From: Symbiodinium sp. CCMP2592
Lineage: Eukaryota > Sar > Dinophyceae > Suessiales > Symbiodiniaceae
Direction: 5' to 3'
DNA length: 64,000 bases
Assembly: GCA_905221615.1 (NCBI GenBank)
Contig: CAJNDT010003868.1
Coordinates: 600,001-664,000 of the forward strand
A model generated the notes under the pieces. It did not search any database and had not been told where the DNA came from. It worked only from the letters and a program-made list of their open reading frames with translations. The first letter of the stretch is position 1, and each line of letters starts with the position of its first letter. Positions 46,072-56,989 of this stretch are shown here, in pieces. Made by a program: the position numbers and the translations under genes.

Positions 46072-46503
46072 CCGCAACCCACGCAAAAACTTGGAAATCA
46101 TCACTTCGCGCCCACTTCGCGCCGCGGGGCCGGTTGCGGGCGCCCGAGTGCTCATGATGCTCGCCGGCTCGCCTCCTGGGGTCGTCCACGGCGGCCCCGA
46201 AACCCGCCATGCCGTGGGGAATGGCTGCGAAGCGCGTGCGCGTTCCGAGACGCCTCCGGGCCAGGGCCCGCGCGGCTCGATGGAGAAACGAAGGTCCGAT
46301 GATGCGGGGTCGGCGGCGGGTCGGCGGCACAGACGGTCGTGGCTTTTGCTTCGCAAGACAAGCCCATTCGTTTGAGCCATAGCTCAGTCCATAAGGGCAG
46401 CGACGCGCTGCCCGATTCTAGGGGCTGCGCCCAGGTGCGGGCAGCGCTAAGCTCCGGGGGGCTTCCGTACCCATGCAAAAACGTGGAAATCATGACTTCG
46501 CGT
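46072..46503. repeat. Segmental duplication in GC-rich flank
   Basis: gcttccgcaacccacgcaaa plus aacttggaaatcatcacttcgcg (46072-46114) recurs with few changes at 46460-46503. Together with the 31-bp repeat this outlines two diverged copies of a longer GC-rich repeat unit of about 600 bp. Confidence 0.6.
46417..46447. repeat. 31-bp direct repeat, copy 2
   Basis: Same sequence as 45812-45842 except one C/T difference. Confidence 0.8.
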
Positions 46504-47548
46504 TCGAGAAACCCAACACCGTAATTCGAAGCTTTGAGATCCGACTTGCTTACCCTACTCGTTAACCTTGAAATTCGTGGCACTGTGAAAGAGCGGATCC
46601 GCATCTGGAAAGTTTGCAAGGAATTGCTTTCTGTCGTCGATTGGAAGTTGCAGGTTTCGTACGGACGTGTATTCAAGTGTATTCATCCGTACATTGTAGG
46701 TGATGGGACTCGGCTTGTCTTTTAGTGCGGATTGGGTTTCGGATTTCTTCAGGATGGGATTCAAGAGCATACACTTGAAGCCTTTTTCTGGAGCTTCTCC
46801 ACAACCGAAACACGGGCTTAGAGTTTCAGTCTCATAAGAGTCTGGAGATTGTCATAGAGACGCGATGCCGGCGGCTTTCCAGAAGCAGACCAGCTACTGC
46901 GGGGCATTGCTCCTTCGCCTTCGTTTTGGATTGCCTCTGCCACTGGGCTTGGTTTTTTGCTGCCGAAACGCGAATTCTAACACCCTAAGCACCAAAACTT
47001 AATCCAAAGCCTAGCATCGTTAGACGCTAGAAGCGCGAAAGCTTGAACCTGTAGTCGAAGTTCTAGAATCCCTAATCCTTGTAAGGTTGTTTCTGCGCAT
47101 CTCGGGCTCTATGGTTGAAGCTTTCCAGATTCTAGGAGAGCAGCGAGGAGTCTCCTTTTCAAGGCTCGCTGTTGCATCTTCCGAGCTCCATCAGCAAGTC
47201 TGCGGACCTTTCCGGAGATGACATCCGGAGGCTCGGGGCTTGAAGGCTTGCGAGTGCTAGGGTTCAGAGTTTAAGGTTTAGTGCTTTGGAGTCCGAAGGC
47301 CGCTGGCCTTGGGCGTGGGGTTTTGTGTCGGACGAAGGGCTTAGTCTTGGGCCGGGTTTAGGATGTTTACGGATTCAGGGCTGCGAGGTTGTTTGGGTTA
47401 TGGGCCGTCGGCGTTATGAGGGCGATTGCTGCACGCGCTTAGGTCATTATTAATACGGCTTAGGGGGTGCTTTGTTATGAAGCTCCAAGACGCGATCCCT
47501 ATTAGGACTTTGGGGCTGGCAGGAGCAAAAGGGTGAGCGAAGCTCGGC
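46504..47548. other. No recognised gene
   Basis: Short ORFs only. A few TTTAGG-like words lie near 47260-47370. Nothing else could be supported. Confidence 0.4.
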
Positions 47549-49676
47549 ATGGCTGCGAAGCGAAGCGGACAGTTCGGTGTTCAAGGCCGGTATGCTGGTA
47601 GTGGTGCTGGTTTTGTTGCACCAGGTAAGAGCGTGGAACGAGTAGCTGAAGGGAAAGTCCATCGGGCAAGTCGTAGCGTATGGTTTTGTCGACATACATG
47701 TGGGCGGTTTTCGCAGATTCGGCCAGGGCGATCCGGAGTCAGCGGTCGCCCAGGCCAGAAGAAGTTGTGCAAGTTCCAAACGTATAACCCGAAACGGGGT
47801 GGGTGTGCCAAGGTGCTTGTTTTGAGTGAAGTAAGTGGGTCGTAGCGCCGGCAGAAGAGAAGTTGCTGGACAGTAGAGTGTGTGGTCTGTAAAGTTGGAA
47901 CTGCAGCAGGCCGGCCCGGACGCAGTGGGCGCAGCGGGCAGCCAGGCGACAGCAATTGTTGCGGAACCGCGTTAGGGTGTGTGGCAAGGGAAGAGTGCCG
48001 GTTACTGTGCGTGGCTCTGTGAGTCGGAATTCTGAAGCGGCAGACTGATTGCAAATTTGGGCTGCTGTGGCGAGGCCGGCCGGGCGCCAGCGGCCGGAGC
48101 GGCCGATCAGGCGGGATGTGTATTCGTGCAAGTTGCGCATGCCGAGTGGCAACAACCAGAGGCCGTAGCTTTAGCGCGAGCTGCTGTAAATGTGGCGCTT
48201 CAGGACTGTCCGGTCACCGGGCGCGCCAACAGAAGTGCGACGGCTTGACAAACAAAGTTGTTAGAGTTGTTGTAATTCCAGAGCAGGTCGGTTTTGCGTA
48301 GCTTGACAAAACAAGAAGGGCAATGTGCCGTGCTCGCGGCAGCGAGCGGAGAGCAGAAGGATTGTCGTGCTGAGCAGTTGAAGAGTGTAGGGCCAGTTGT
48401 CAATGTCAGTTCAGAACAGCCAAAAGGACTTGTAGTGCATTTTAGGGCGGTTGAAACGCTGGAATTGAGGCAAGCGACCACCCGTGAACAGTTGATTGTC
48501 TTCATCTACGCGTGCTTGCTGAGTACACTGCGCAAGCTGCTACCGGAAAAGACGTACGAGCGCTTGAGAAGGAAAACGCCTGCAGGGGTGAAATGGTTGG
48601 AAAGGACGCGAAAATTTGGGGAACAGAGACGGTGCGAGGTTGTGCCAGAGTTGGATTACTGCTCCCTGCAAAGCTACGGTCAATTTCCGGCGTGGTCAGC
48701 GGCGGCCTTAGCTCACTTGTGGCTGAGTCGCTTACTGTTCTGTGGGGGAGTTGGGCCAGAAGTTTTCACGAACCTCTATCGGCAGGCTGCAAAGGGCAGG
48801 AGTTTCAGTGAAGACCTTCGGACCGGAGCAATGACAACACGCAAGTTGCAGACGGCTGTGAGCAGCATAACATTAGGGTCTGCGACCCCAGTTGCTCGCT
48901 GTGGGCAGTGGAAAGCTGGCAATTGCAAGTGGAAGGCTTGCAAGTTGTTGAGTTGGCTTGCGAGAACGGACCGGTTAACCGCTGCAGTGACCGCGCTTCC
49001 AATGTGTACAACAGAAGCGGCCGTGAACCGGGAACTGCAGAGCCTGGGCGTGGTCCAGCCTTTTCTACGTTATCTGCTCTACCGAGACATCCGACAGTAC
49101 CTGCCTCATTTACCGGATTCGTGTTATGTGGGTCAGGGTGCAATGCGCGTGCTTGTAGATGCAACGAGTCGCGGCGAGTAGAAGCAAGACTTTGAGGTTG
49201 TTTTAGTGGGCATTCAACAAGAGGACGTTGACAGAAGTGCGTTGATATTTGTGTCAGGGGGCTGCAGTTTAAACGATGGCTCGGCAGCACGCACATGTGA
49301 GGATGTATGTAATCTTCAAATTGCAGACACCAGGGTTTGGGTCTGGAAGTGGGAGCGTGGGGCGGGACATTGCAGACTTGAGTAAACGTGGCTAAGGAAA
49401 ACATTGAAAGAGAATGTGTCGATGGAGACGCGACTGCAGGTCCTGACGCGAGTCCTGCGCCAGAGTCTGCCACATCGACTTTTGCAGCAAGTTGTAACAG
49501 AATGGGGTCATAGTCACACGGAGCATGCTTGTTGCGAGCTTCGCAGGTTTGAGTCTACCGGAGGAGGTGGTCGCAAGCGGAAGCGTGACACGAACTCGTG
49601 GCAACGGCAAGGCAAGCGTAGGAAGCTTGTGAAAAAGGCCCAGCCGATTTTGCGACTGCCGTACGCGAAGGGGTAA
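47549..49676 (+). CDS. Candidate hmU-DNA-kinase/aGPT-pyrophosphorylase helical-domain protein
   Basis: The likely exon pieces are 47549-47845 (ATG; basic MAAKRSGQFG...), about 48116-48250 (cysteine-rich, SASCCKCGASGLSGHRARQQ-KC, a C-x2-C...H...C knuckle), 48294-about 49172 and 49404-49676. The third piece ends VVQPFLRYLLYRDIRQYLPH followed by YVGQGAMRVLVDA. The fourth carries VVTEWGHSHTEHACCELRRF followed by RKRKRD. From memory, the helical domain of hmU-DNA kinases and alpha-glutamyl/putrescinyl-thymine pyrophosphorylases has a GPGARR-type loop after a D-L-R-Y helix and a TE/EHALCEFDKY-type C-terminal helix; this order fits both. In phages these enzymes build hypermodified thymines from 5-hydroxymethyluracil. 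Exon joins are unproven and the N-terminal part is unassigned. Confidence 0.4.
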
Positions 49677-51586
49677 CGAAAACAGTTGCCAAACCGTGGT
49701 TGTGGGTTGACGCAGCATGTAGCAGACGCGGCAGTGAAGTAGGGAGTAGTGGTCAAAGGGCAGGCGCCAGCACACGAGTATATTCTGCAGCGGCAAGGGG
49801 TGAGCGTAAGTGCGTTTCGAAGGGTTCGTGGGTTTGTCTGAACGGTGGGCTTTTCGAGCAGAAGTGCGGATCGCAAGCCGGAAGCGTGACGCGCAAAATT
49901 GTTAGAGGCAGCAAGTCTGAAGTGCCGATTCCAGAGAGGCGATCTTTGGCCGGCTGGAAGACGGTCGCGTTTTGCTTGGCGCCGAGGATCCATGACTGCT
50001 GCAGAGTTTTTGGAATATTCCAACTTCTAACAGCAGGAATTAGGTTGAGGCTTTGGGGGAACAGACTGCCCACAGACACAGGCACCTAGGAGCTTGAGAG
50101 GTATTTCAAGCGCCAGCAAGACGAGCCCAAGTCTGTAAACCTGATTTTTGAGTATCACACGACTAAAGAACTGCAAAACTTAGGTCTAAGCACCACCGAG
50201 TTCACCCTCAAGAAATAGTTGCAAGGGTGATGGTTTCCCTGAAGGGCTTCGAAGTACCTATATAGCAGAGTGTAGTGCTTCTACAGTAGGAATAAGGATG
50301 ATGACTTAGGGAAGTAACTTCCATAACAGCACATAGGAGCTTTTGGGTATGGTTTCCTGTGTAAACGTCCGAAGCCCGAAACTGTGCGTGGGCTATGTAA
50401 AAGCACAGTGAGGGCTATATAAGGGTAGTGTAAGGCTTGTAAGGGTTTTGGGGTGTCAGCCACTTCGTCGGGCTCACCGGGTTTAGGGTTTTAGGGTTTA
50501 GGGAGTTTAGGCAGTATAGACTACCCATGGCCCCAGCCTGGAACTAGCAAAACTTAAAGAAGGGTTCAGGGTAAAGGGTTGAGGCAACCGAAACCCGAAA
50601 CTTTGAGCCTTCGTGAGCCTTACAGAGCAGTTTTTTGCAGGGCCTGGACTGGCTGGTGGCCGAAGCGCAGCTCTGGGATGCTTTGTTGCTCTACTATTCG
50701 GGATACGGGGGCCGAGAGGGAGCATTGTGCTGCCACTTGGTGGGCATCGATCGGTGTTATGGATTCCGGTTTCAGGGGAGGGATTGGGGTTCATGGGTTC
50801 ATGGGTTTGGGATCTAAAAGGCTACATATAACATGTAGGGAGTTGAACCTCTGCTTCTTTTCTTCATCAGCTTAGTTATGGATGTTGTACGAGCTTGTAT
50901 GCGCTAAAGGGTTCTGCCAGAAGAAGGCATCGGGGTCCTCTGAGGGTCTTACAGGTGTCCTCGGAGGCATCATGCAGAATGTGTAAAGCATTCTGGCTTT
51001 GGGGTTAATGGTTGAGGGCTTGCGGGTTTTAAGGGTTACTTCTTTTGAAGGAACACGGGTTCCAGGCTTGCAGACTGCGAATCTCCAAAGCCTTGTAGGA
51101 TCTCCGCACCCTAAACTCTAACTTCTAAACCGAAACGCAAGTAAGACCCTGAACCCTAAACCTGAAACCTCTAAAATCTGGCAAACCCTGAACCGAGAAG
51201 CTCGTGGCTTGAGGTTGCATCAACTTCGGACAGGAGTTCTTTGCTGCTATACTTTGCCTGGAGCTGTTCCTGGCCTTGAACCAAAAGGTGAGGCTTGAGG
51301 GTTTCGGGTTTAGGGCTTGGGGTTCAGGGTTTGGGGTTTCGAGTCTAGGGCGGTTTAGGGGTTGAGGGTTTAGAGTTTAGGATATCGCCGGTTTCACATA
51401 AAGTCAAAGTTTACCTAGACATGCTGGGGAAGTACAGCCGTCGCCTTTGCCATGGAGGTTTAGCCAACAATTCCCTAACAATTCCTTTCATTATGGTTAT
51501 GGAGCACGCGGCTGTCTCTATCAGCCATGCAGCTTTGTGCCAGCAATTGCTAATCTTCTTCCTTCGGTCTCCATATGACAGTTACA

Positions 51587-51675
51587 CTGTGCCCATAGGT
51601 CGCGCAGTAGTTCCTTTTGGAGATTACTTTGTAGGATTCGACATATGAACCTGAAAAAGGAATCACTATGGGGTG
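51587..51675. mobile_element. Hairpin family J, copy 2
   Basis: ccataggtcgcgcagtagtt pairs with the region ending aaaaaggaatcactatgg, and it matches the copies at 35877 and 53573. Confidence 0.7.
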
Positions 51676-51997
51676 TAGAGTGTGTTCCCAATCGGGATTG
51701 CAAACACTAAGGTTCAGGCCCTGACATTGGGAGCTGTTGAGCTTTTGGCTTAGCCAGAATGGCCTTTTTGGGCCCGATCTAGGGTATTAGATGAGGGTTC
51801 AGGGTTTAGGGGTTTAGGGTTTAGGGGTTTAGGATTTATAGGTTTGCGCTTTATTCTCTAGGATGCTCTGGCTTTGCTTTGCGGTTTAGGATGTTCTGGG
51901 GACTTCATGCCGTGGTTCCAGGGATGAAGAGCGGCAAGGCCGGAGAGGCTTTCTTGTTTTGGATTATAATACCGGGGCCGAAAAATCAATAATGCTA

Positions 51998-52106
51998 CAT
52001 GGGCGGTTGTCAAAATTACGGTTCCTATTCGAGTCCTTATGATCATTCGGCACTTATTATTTAGGGTAGCCAAAGAAGGGGCCATAATTTTGACAACCAC
52101 CCACAT
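51998..52106. mobile_element. Hairpin/MITE family C, copy 2
   Basis: Arms catgggcggttgtcaaaatt and aattttgacaaccacccaca match the element at 25825. Confidence 0.8.
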
Positions 52107-52320
52107 AAACTGTACCATTCTGGACTCCAAAATCCTGATCTAGTAGTTTGAGGCCTTCCACTAGAGCACTTGCGAATTTGGTTGTGGCTTCGGGGTTTGG
52201 GATTGGATCCATTCCTGGCCCAGATATTGGTGTTTAGGGTTTAGGGTTTAGGGTGGGTGAAGTACGCTAAGTGGGAGTATATGCGTGTTTTGAACTTTCG
52301 TACTGTTTTTGTAATCCCAG

Positions 52321-52415
52321 GTAGTGTAGGAACCTGATTAAGAAGCCCTGGCCTAATATCAGCGAAATAGTAGGATTCTTTTAAGGAACGGAGCCCGACA
52401 ATGTTCCTACACTAC
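52321..52415. repeat. Hairpin element
   Basis: gtagtgtaggaac at the left is the exact inverted complement of gttcctacactac at the right, 69 bp apart. Confidence 0.7.
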
Positions 52416-52508
52416 GAACTCGTATGATCCTGTAAGGGCACCTTCTAGAACAGAGTTCAGGCTTGTCTAGGATATTTATTTTAAAGTGTGTTATAGGGTT
52501 GAGGATGT

Positions 52509-52600
52509 AATCCTGCATTCCTGAAAGAAAATATACCATAATTCCTATAGTTTAGGGTCCTTGAGGTAATGCAGGATGTATATCATTAATAGTTGTATGT
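52509..52600. repeat. Repeat family I, copy 2
   Basis: Matches 32071-32170 over aatatacca...tagtttagggtccttgaggtaatgcaggat. Confidence 0.7.
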
Positions 52601-53572
52601 TGTAGTAAAACAGAATTGCCCCAAAACTCTATTCTAATCAATAACGGCCCTACAGTCCTAGCTTCCTCGCCACCCATCCCCTTCCAGCTCCTTTTTCCCA
52701 AGCGGGCAGGAATGAGCCGAGCTAAATTTTTCCGCAGCGTGGTTTGCCGCGGCACTGAAGGCAAAAGAGGAGGAAGTTCACGAAGGCGCAAACCAGGGTC
52801 GAAGACACTTAGTTGATAGGGCTTCGTGGTTCCATATTGGCCCGAAGTTGGACGTTCGGAATGTTGCTTTGGGTTCTTGAGGCCAGCGCTGTTCGGAGAA
52901 CGCTTGCAGCCTAAGCACTGAACTAGAAGCCCTAGAACCTTAATTCTAAGCCCTGCGTCCGAAACCCTACACCCAAAGGCTGCGCAGAAGAGCTTCATCG
53001 AGCTCCTTGGGGCTTTTAAGCAGGGAGCCCTTGGCACAACAGGGTTTGGGGATGAAGTGTTTGGGGTTTAGGGTGGGTCTAGCCTTTTGCATGAGCTCTG
53101 GTTCTCAGTCAGAGTTCGGTGGTTTCAAGTCCAAGAAAGGTTTTTGCAGTGCTTGGGTTTAGTGAAGGCTAGCTGGTTTAGGAGATTTGCAGGGTGTCTA
53201 GGTCTGTGTGAGTTTTGGTTTAAGGGGCTCTGGCTGGTGGAAAGGGGTGCAAGGATGTTTTGCGTTTTTTTGTATTTTTTCGGTTCAAGGTTTGAAGATC
53301 TTGGAGCAGAAGACTTCGTGGATGCAGAGTTTGTGGTAGCCCTGAAGCCTAAACCCGATACCCTACACCTTAAACCCGAAACCTTAAACCCCAAAACCCT
53401 AAACCTGAAAACCTTAAAGCCTAAAACCTTAATACCCCGAAACCCTAAAACCCGAAACCCTAAAAGCCGTAAAACTCTAGAAGCCACCCAGAGTCCCCAG
53501 CTTGGCGCCGCCCGGTTACTTGACCTCATAGGAGGCCGATGAATTCATAAGAGTCTAAAATATTATATGTAT

Positions 53573-53658
53573 ACTGTGCCCATAGGCTGCACAGTAGTTC
53601 CTTTTTGGGAGTACCCTCTACAAGTCTAAATATGAGCACCAAAAAGGAAGTACTCTGG
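53573..53658. mobile_element. Hairpin family J, copy 3
   Basis: actgtgcccataggctgcac plus agtagttcctttttggga matches copy 2 closely, and the right arm reads ccaaaaaggaagtactctgg. Confidence 0.7.
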
Positions 53659-54444
53659 GGGCTGGAGGAATTTTGGTTATAGGAGGCCAAAAGAGGTTTC
53701 AGCGTATGGGGGTTTAGGGGGGATTAAGGTTTCCAGGATACGGTTTATATTACGGAGTCGCTAGCCCAAGAACCTTTCGCGTGCTTTTGGTCCTTTACAC
53801 GAAGCCTCCAGTTGTTGCTGTCAGCGCAGCAGCAGCACCGCTGCCATTTAGGAGCCGCTCCGCACACTTCAATGACCATCGCCATTTGACGAGGATGGAA
53901 GTACTCTAAAGCTGGATACCTGGATGTCGAAAAACCTCCAAATTAAGACTTGCAAATCCGCAACCCAACATTACATTCCCACTACGTGACCCTAAACCCC
54001 GAACCTTAACATATATGTATATATATATATATACGTGTGTGTGTGGATACATACCAGAGTCCAGGACGTTGAGACTTGGCTCCTCGAAGAAGCTTTTCGA
54101 TGACGTGCACTCTTTTGGGGAACAGTGTTTGGGTTTTTTGGAAGTTGAAGGTTTCGGGCGTGAGTCGCAGAGTTTGGAAGACAGGTCGTGGAGGATTCGC
54201 CGAAGAGAGCTTTGACGCAGTATGTTGACAGCTTTTGACCAGGGGCACGCTTCAGTAGCCACTGAGGCCACTACCTCGTGGGCCATGTAAACGGAAGCAG
54301 TGGTAGGCTAGAGCTGCGCCGGAGATGCAAAAGAGAGTGCAAGACTTGGTAGCTTGCATGCGCGCCAGTTGCTGTAAGTAGCTCTTTGGAAAGTGCTTTG
54401 GCTCGTGCCAGAAGAAAAGCAGCGCGCAGGTCACAGTATAGGAC

Positions 54445-55315
54445 ATGCCTCGCAGATCGCATTCAGATCGCGAAAGAAGGACCGGGCAGTATGAGGGCGC
54501 GGGTTGCATTTCGGAATCCACTGAGGTAGTGAGGGGGGCGAAGGTGTTTCGAATCCGGAGTTGGTCGCGTATCTGGGCGGCTTGGAATGCCAGACCCAGC
54601 ATCGCTGCCAGCGCCGGCCGACAAAATACGCACTGCCAGACTCCACCGCAAGCCAGGGCGGATTGGAATTCCAGACCCAGGTTTTGCGGTTGGAGCGGCG
54701 GCGCGCAAGTCGATCTCAGAAATTGTAGGGGTTTCCGGTTAGGGTTTGCTGTATTGCGCGTCAAAACGTAGGCAGACGCGGTTTTATGGCTTGGGGTAGA
54801 AAGGGCTTGTTTGTGAGAGTAGATCCTGGTGCAGGACCGAGCATGGGGAGGATCGTCGTGGGCGGGAGCGATCGCGGCGCCGCAGTAGTCGGCGCAGTCG
54901 CAGTCGCGGACGCGGGGCCGAGCGTTCACCATTGGTGCGCGCAGCGAGTTCGCGGACTGCCCGACGCCGCTGCCCGCGGTTCGGTCAGGATGGGTGTAAG
55001 AAGAAGACATCAGGTCTTTGGGCTACGTTTCAACATCTCCAGGCATATCATCATTCCGGCGAGTGCACCGCAGCACATCGGGACGAATTATGGGCCGAGA
55101 GTTGTGAGGTATGGCCGGATGACGCGGCGTTGCACACGTTGCCACCGCGACCAGCTCGCTCCGGGTCCCAGATGCCAAAAACAGAGCTCGGAAAGGTGAA
55201 GTCGGAGCCGGAAGGCGGCGCGGTAGCGGAGAATGCGGCTAGTGGGGCAGATCGCTTGGAGACTGTGCGCGCACTTTTGCAAGCAACGGTTCTCATCATG
55301 GGCAAGCGTGAGTGA
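54445..55315 (+). CDS. RS-rich, possibly zinc-binding protein of unknown function
   Basis: The ATG at 54445 opens MPRRSHSDRERRTGQYEG. A second frame (through about 54850-55315) carries an Arg-Ser-rich segment and WATFQHLQAYHHSGECTAAH, with a His/Cys cluster that might bind metal. It ends ALLQATVLIMGKRE at a stop at 55315. One or two introns between the frames are needed, and I could not fix their borders. The RS-rich segment is typical of nuclear RNA-processing proteins but also arises from GC-rich simple sequence. It lies on the same strand as, and 0.4 kb upstream of, the OB-fold gene. Confidence 0.3.
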
Positions 55316-55697
55316 GTAGATTTGAAGCTGTGCGCAAGCAATGTGTCCGGAGCGGCGTTTGTAAAACCGGCGTGTCTCCTGTAAAGTGTTGGGCACAGTG
55401 TCGTGCGAATGTGCTTGCAGCAAGGGATCGATGGGAAGGTTGAGCATCGTGTCTGTAGTTGTCATGCGAGCGTATGTGTAGTTTGAAGATGCAAGCACAG
55501 GATGGAAGTGGTAACTGCGATGGGCGAGGATCTAGCGCGGCGTGTGGCTAAAAGAAGGGGTAGGGGGCTGTCAGCCGTTGCATGGAAGAAGTGAGAGGCG
55601 AGGGAAGAGGGTTTTGTTCGGGAAGCGTGCGCAAGAACATGCACGCGTTGCGAGGTGCGGCTCTTGCAGGTAGACGAGTCTTTAGTTGGTAGGAGCC

Positions 55698-56531
55698 ATG
55701 TCGAACAAGTCACCGGTTGTCAAGAAACGCAGGACCAGCGGCGCAGCCGCGTCGAGTGCAGCGGTAGCCACAGAAATTGAGTCAGTGGCACATCTTCACA
55801 GCCTGGAGCCGCGCGCCCTTGTGTCCGTGAAAGGGATCTTAGTGCAAATGCCGGAAGCGGTACGACATGTGTCGGTGCGGAGCAAGGGGGATTGTATGGA
55901 ACGCAAGGCGGTGCTGGACTTCGTGGTGGCGGACAAATCATCCGCAACCCAAGTATCGTTTTGGGGTCCATTGGTGGATCGGTATTACGGTGCTTTGCAA
56001 GACGCTTTTGATGCCGGTGCAGAGGGGGCCCTACCACAGGTGCACCTGACCAATGTGGAAATTGTGTCCCCGAAAGACAAAGTCCTACGGCCGTACCGCA
56101 AACTGCAAAGCACATCGCGTACAGAACTCACTATCGAGAAGGCGCAAATCTTGCACCACCAGCCGGCTGCGCACCAAACCATCGCAAATTTTCGGGACAT
56201 TTTGGTTACAACGGCGCCCTGGGTTGGAACTCTAGTGGGCACTATTGTGGAAGTCGGCGAGTGTCGCGAAGCGGTGCGCAGCGGCGAGCCGATTCAAGAG
56301 ATCAAGGTGGTGGACGCGCATAACAACGGCCTCACTCTTATTGCATATGCTGGAGCGACATCCGACCCAAGCTTAGCTGTGCAGAAGCGAGTTGCTTTCT
56401 ACTTTGTTCAGGCCAAGGCAGGCGAAGGAAGCAGAAGCGGAAGTGTATGGATTTTTGCCGATGCATGGTTGTGTGAACTCGAAGAAGTGGAAGAAGTCCC
56501 TAGCATAAAGCAGATGGTCGACCTGAAGTAA
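55698..56531 (+). CDS. OB-fold (RPA1-like) single-strand nucleic-acid-binding protein
   Basis: An intact 277-residue frame from the ATG at 55698; an upstream TTG was not used. The N terminus has a nuclear-localisation-like run (VVKKRRTS). Then comes a pattern fitting an OB fold: SLEPRALVSVKGILVQMPEA, DFVVADKSSATQVSFWGPLV (strand-turn-strand with a tryptophan), and later VHLTNVEIVSPKDK. A second, weaker OB-like unit may follow (PWVGTLVGTIVEVGECREAV). RPA-type proteins bind single-stranded DNA in replication and repair; similar genes are also carried by Helitron-type elements. The assignment rests on pattern only. The gene has no intron and lies tail to tail with the large minus-strand gene. 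Confidence 0.55.
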   Translation: MSNKSPVVKKRRTSGAAASSAAVATEIESVAHLHSLEPRALVSVKGILVQMPEAVRHVSVRSKGDCMERKAVLDFVVADKSSATQVSFWGPLVDRYYGALQDAFDAGAEGALPQVHLTNVEIVSPKDKVLRPYRKLQSTSRTELTIEKAQILHHQPAAHQTIANFRDILVTTAPWVGTLVGTIVEVGECREAVRSGEPIQEIKVVDAHNNGLTLIAYAGATSDPSLAVQKRVAFYFVQAKAGEGSRSGSVWIFADAWLCELEEVEEVPSIKQMVDLK

Positions 56532-56989
56532 AGGGCAGACGCAAGATCCGAAGTGTGGGCTGAACGGGAGTATGATCCCGGAGGAGATACGGGGACCAAA
56601 AAAAAAGGTGACCGGCATCATTTTGGTGAAAAGGACATTGTGTTGACGAGTGCCACTTGGAAGCTATTTGAAGAACCGTAGGTTTTATTGCAGAAAACTC
56701 TTATTCTGATATCTTTGCAAGGCAAACCTCGAGACAGATGTCGTTTTTCAGGTGGTTCAGACTCAAAGATCCGCCAGACAGATCTCGTAATAGGTGAAAC
56801 TTCAGTTTTGATAGGTACAAAGCACATGCTTGAGCCAGTTTGAGCCAATTTTTGAGCCGTTTGAGCCACAAGCTTAGGGTTGAGGGCTTCTAGCGTTAGG
56901 GTGCAAGGCTTAGGGTGAGGCTTTAGCTCAGGTTCCACAGACCTTGGGCTTTGGGATTAAAGGTTTCGGGTTCTGGTTTCGGCAGGCCC
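56532..56989. other. Intergenic spacer
   Basis: It separates the convergent OB-fold gene and the minus-strand gene. It contains four close repeats of the word gagcca at 56833-56872. No gene. Confidence 0.45.

Larger units (their letters stand above)
49700..54444. other. Intergenic region with hairpin families
   Basis: No supported gene. It contains TTTAGGG-type words (for example 51300-51375 and 51789-51842) and repeat copies of families C, I and J (listed separately). A (TA)n tract lies at about 54010-54035. Long minus-strand ORFs at 52552-53037 and 53125-53529 overlap repeats or low-complexity CCCTAAA-like sequence and are not supported. A GC-rich, cysteine-containing stretch at 49700-50089 could be a further exon of the preceding gene. 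Confidence 0.45.

Noticed and set aside
45799-46676. Long minus-strand frames of 193 and 174 codons next to the viral island
   Set aside because: They run through GC-rich repeated DNA (two copies of the same unit), so their openness follows from composition. No domain.
48805-49473. 222-codon minus-strand frame
   Set aside because: It lies antisense to the better-supported hmU-type gene, has no domain, and spans a proposed intron.
53125-53529. 134-codon minus-strand frame rich in LGFRVLGFR
   Set aside because: This is translation of degenerate CCCTAAA repeats, a pattern seen at several telomere-like arrays.
56833-56872. Repeated gagcca words resembling the reverse complement of the dinoflagellate spliced leader
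   Set aside because: Only 6-8 bp fit the leader's 3' end and the rest does not match, so it is not a convincing spliced-leader relic.
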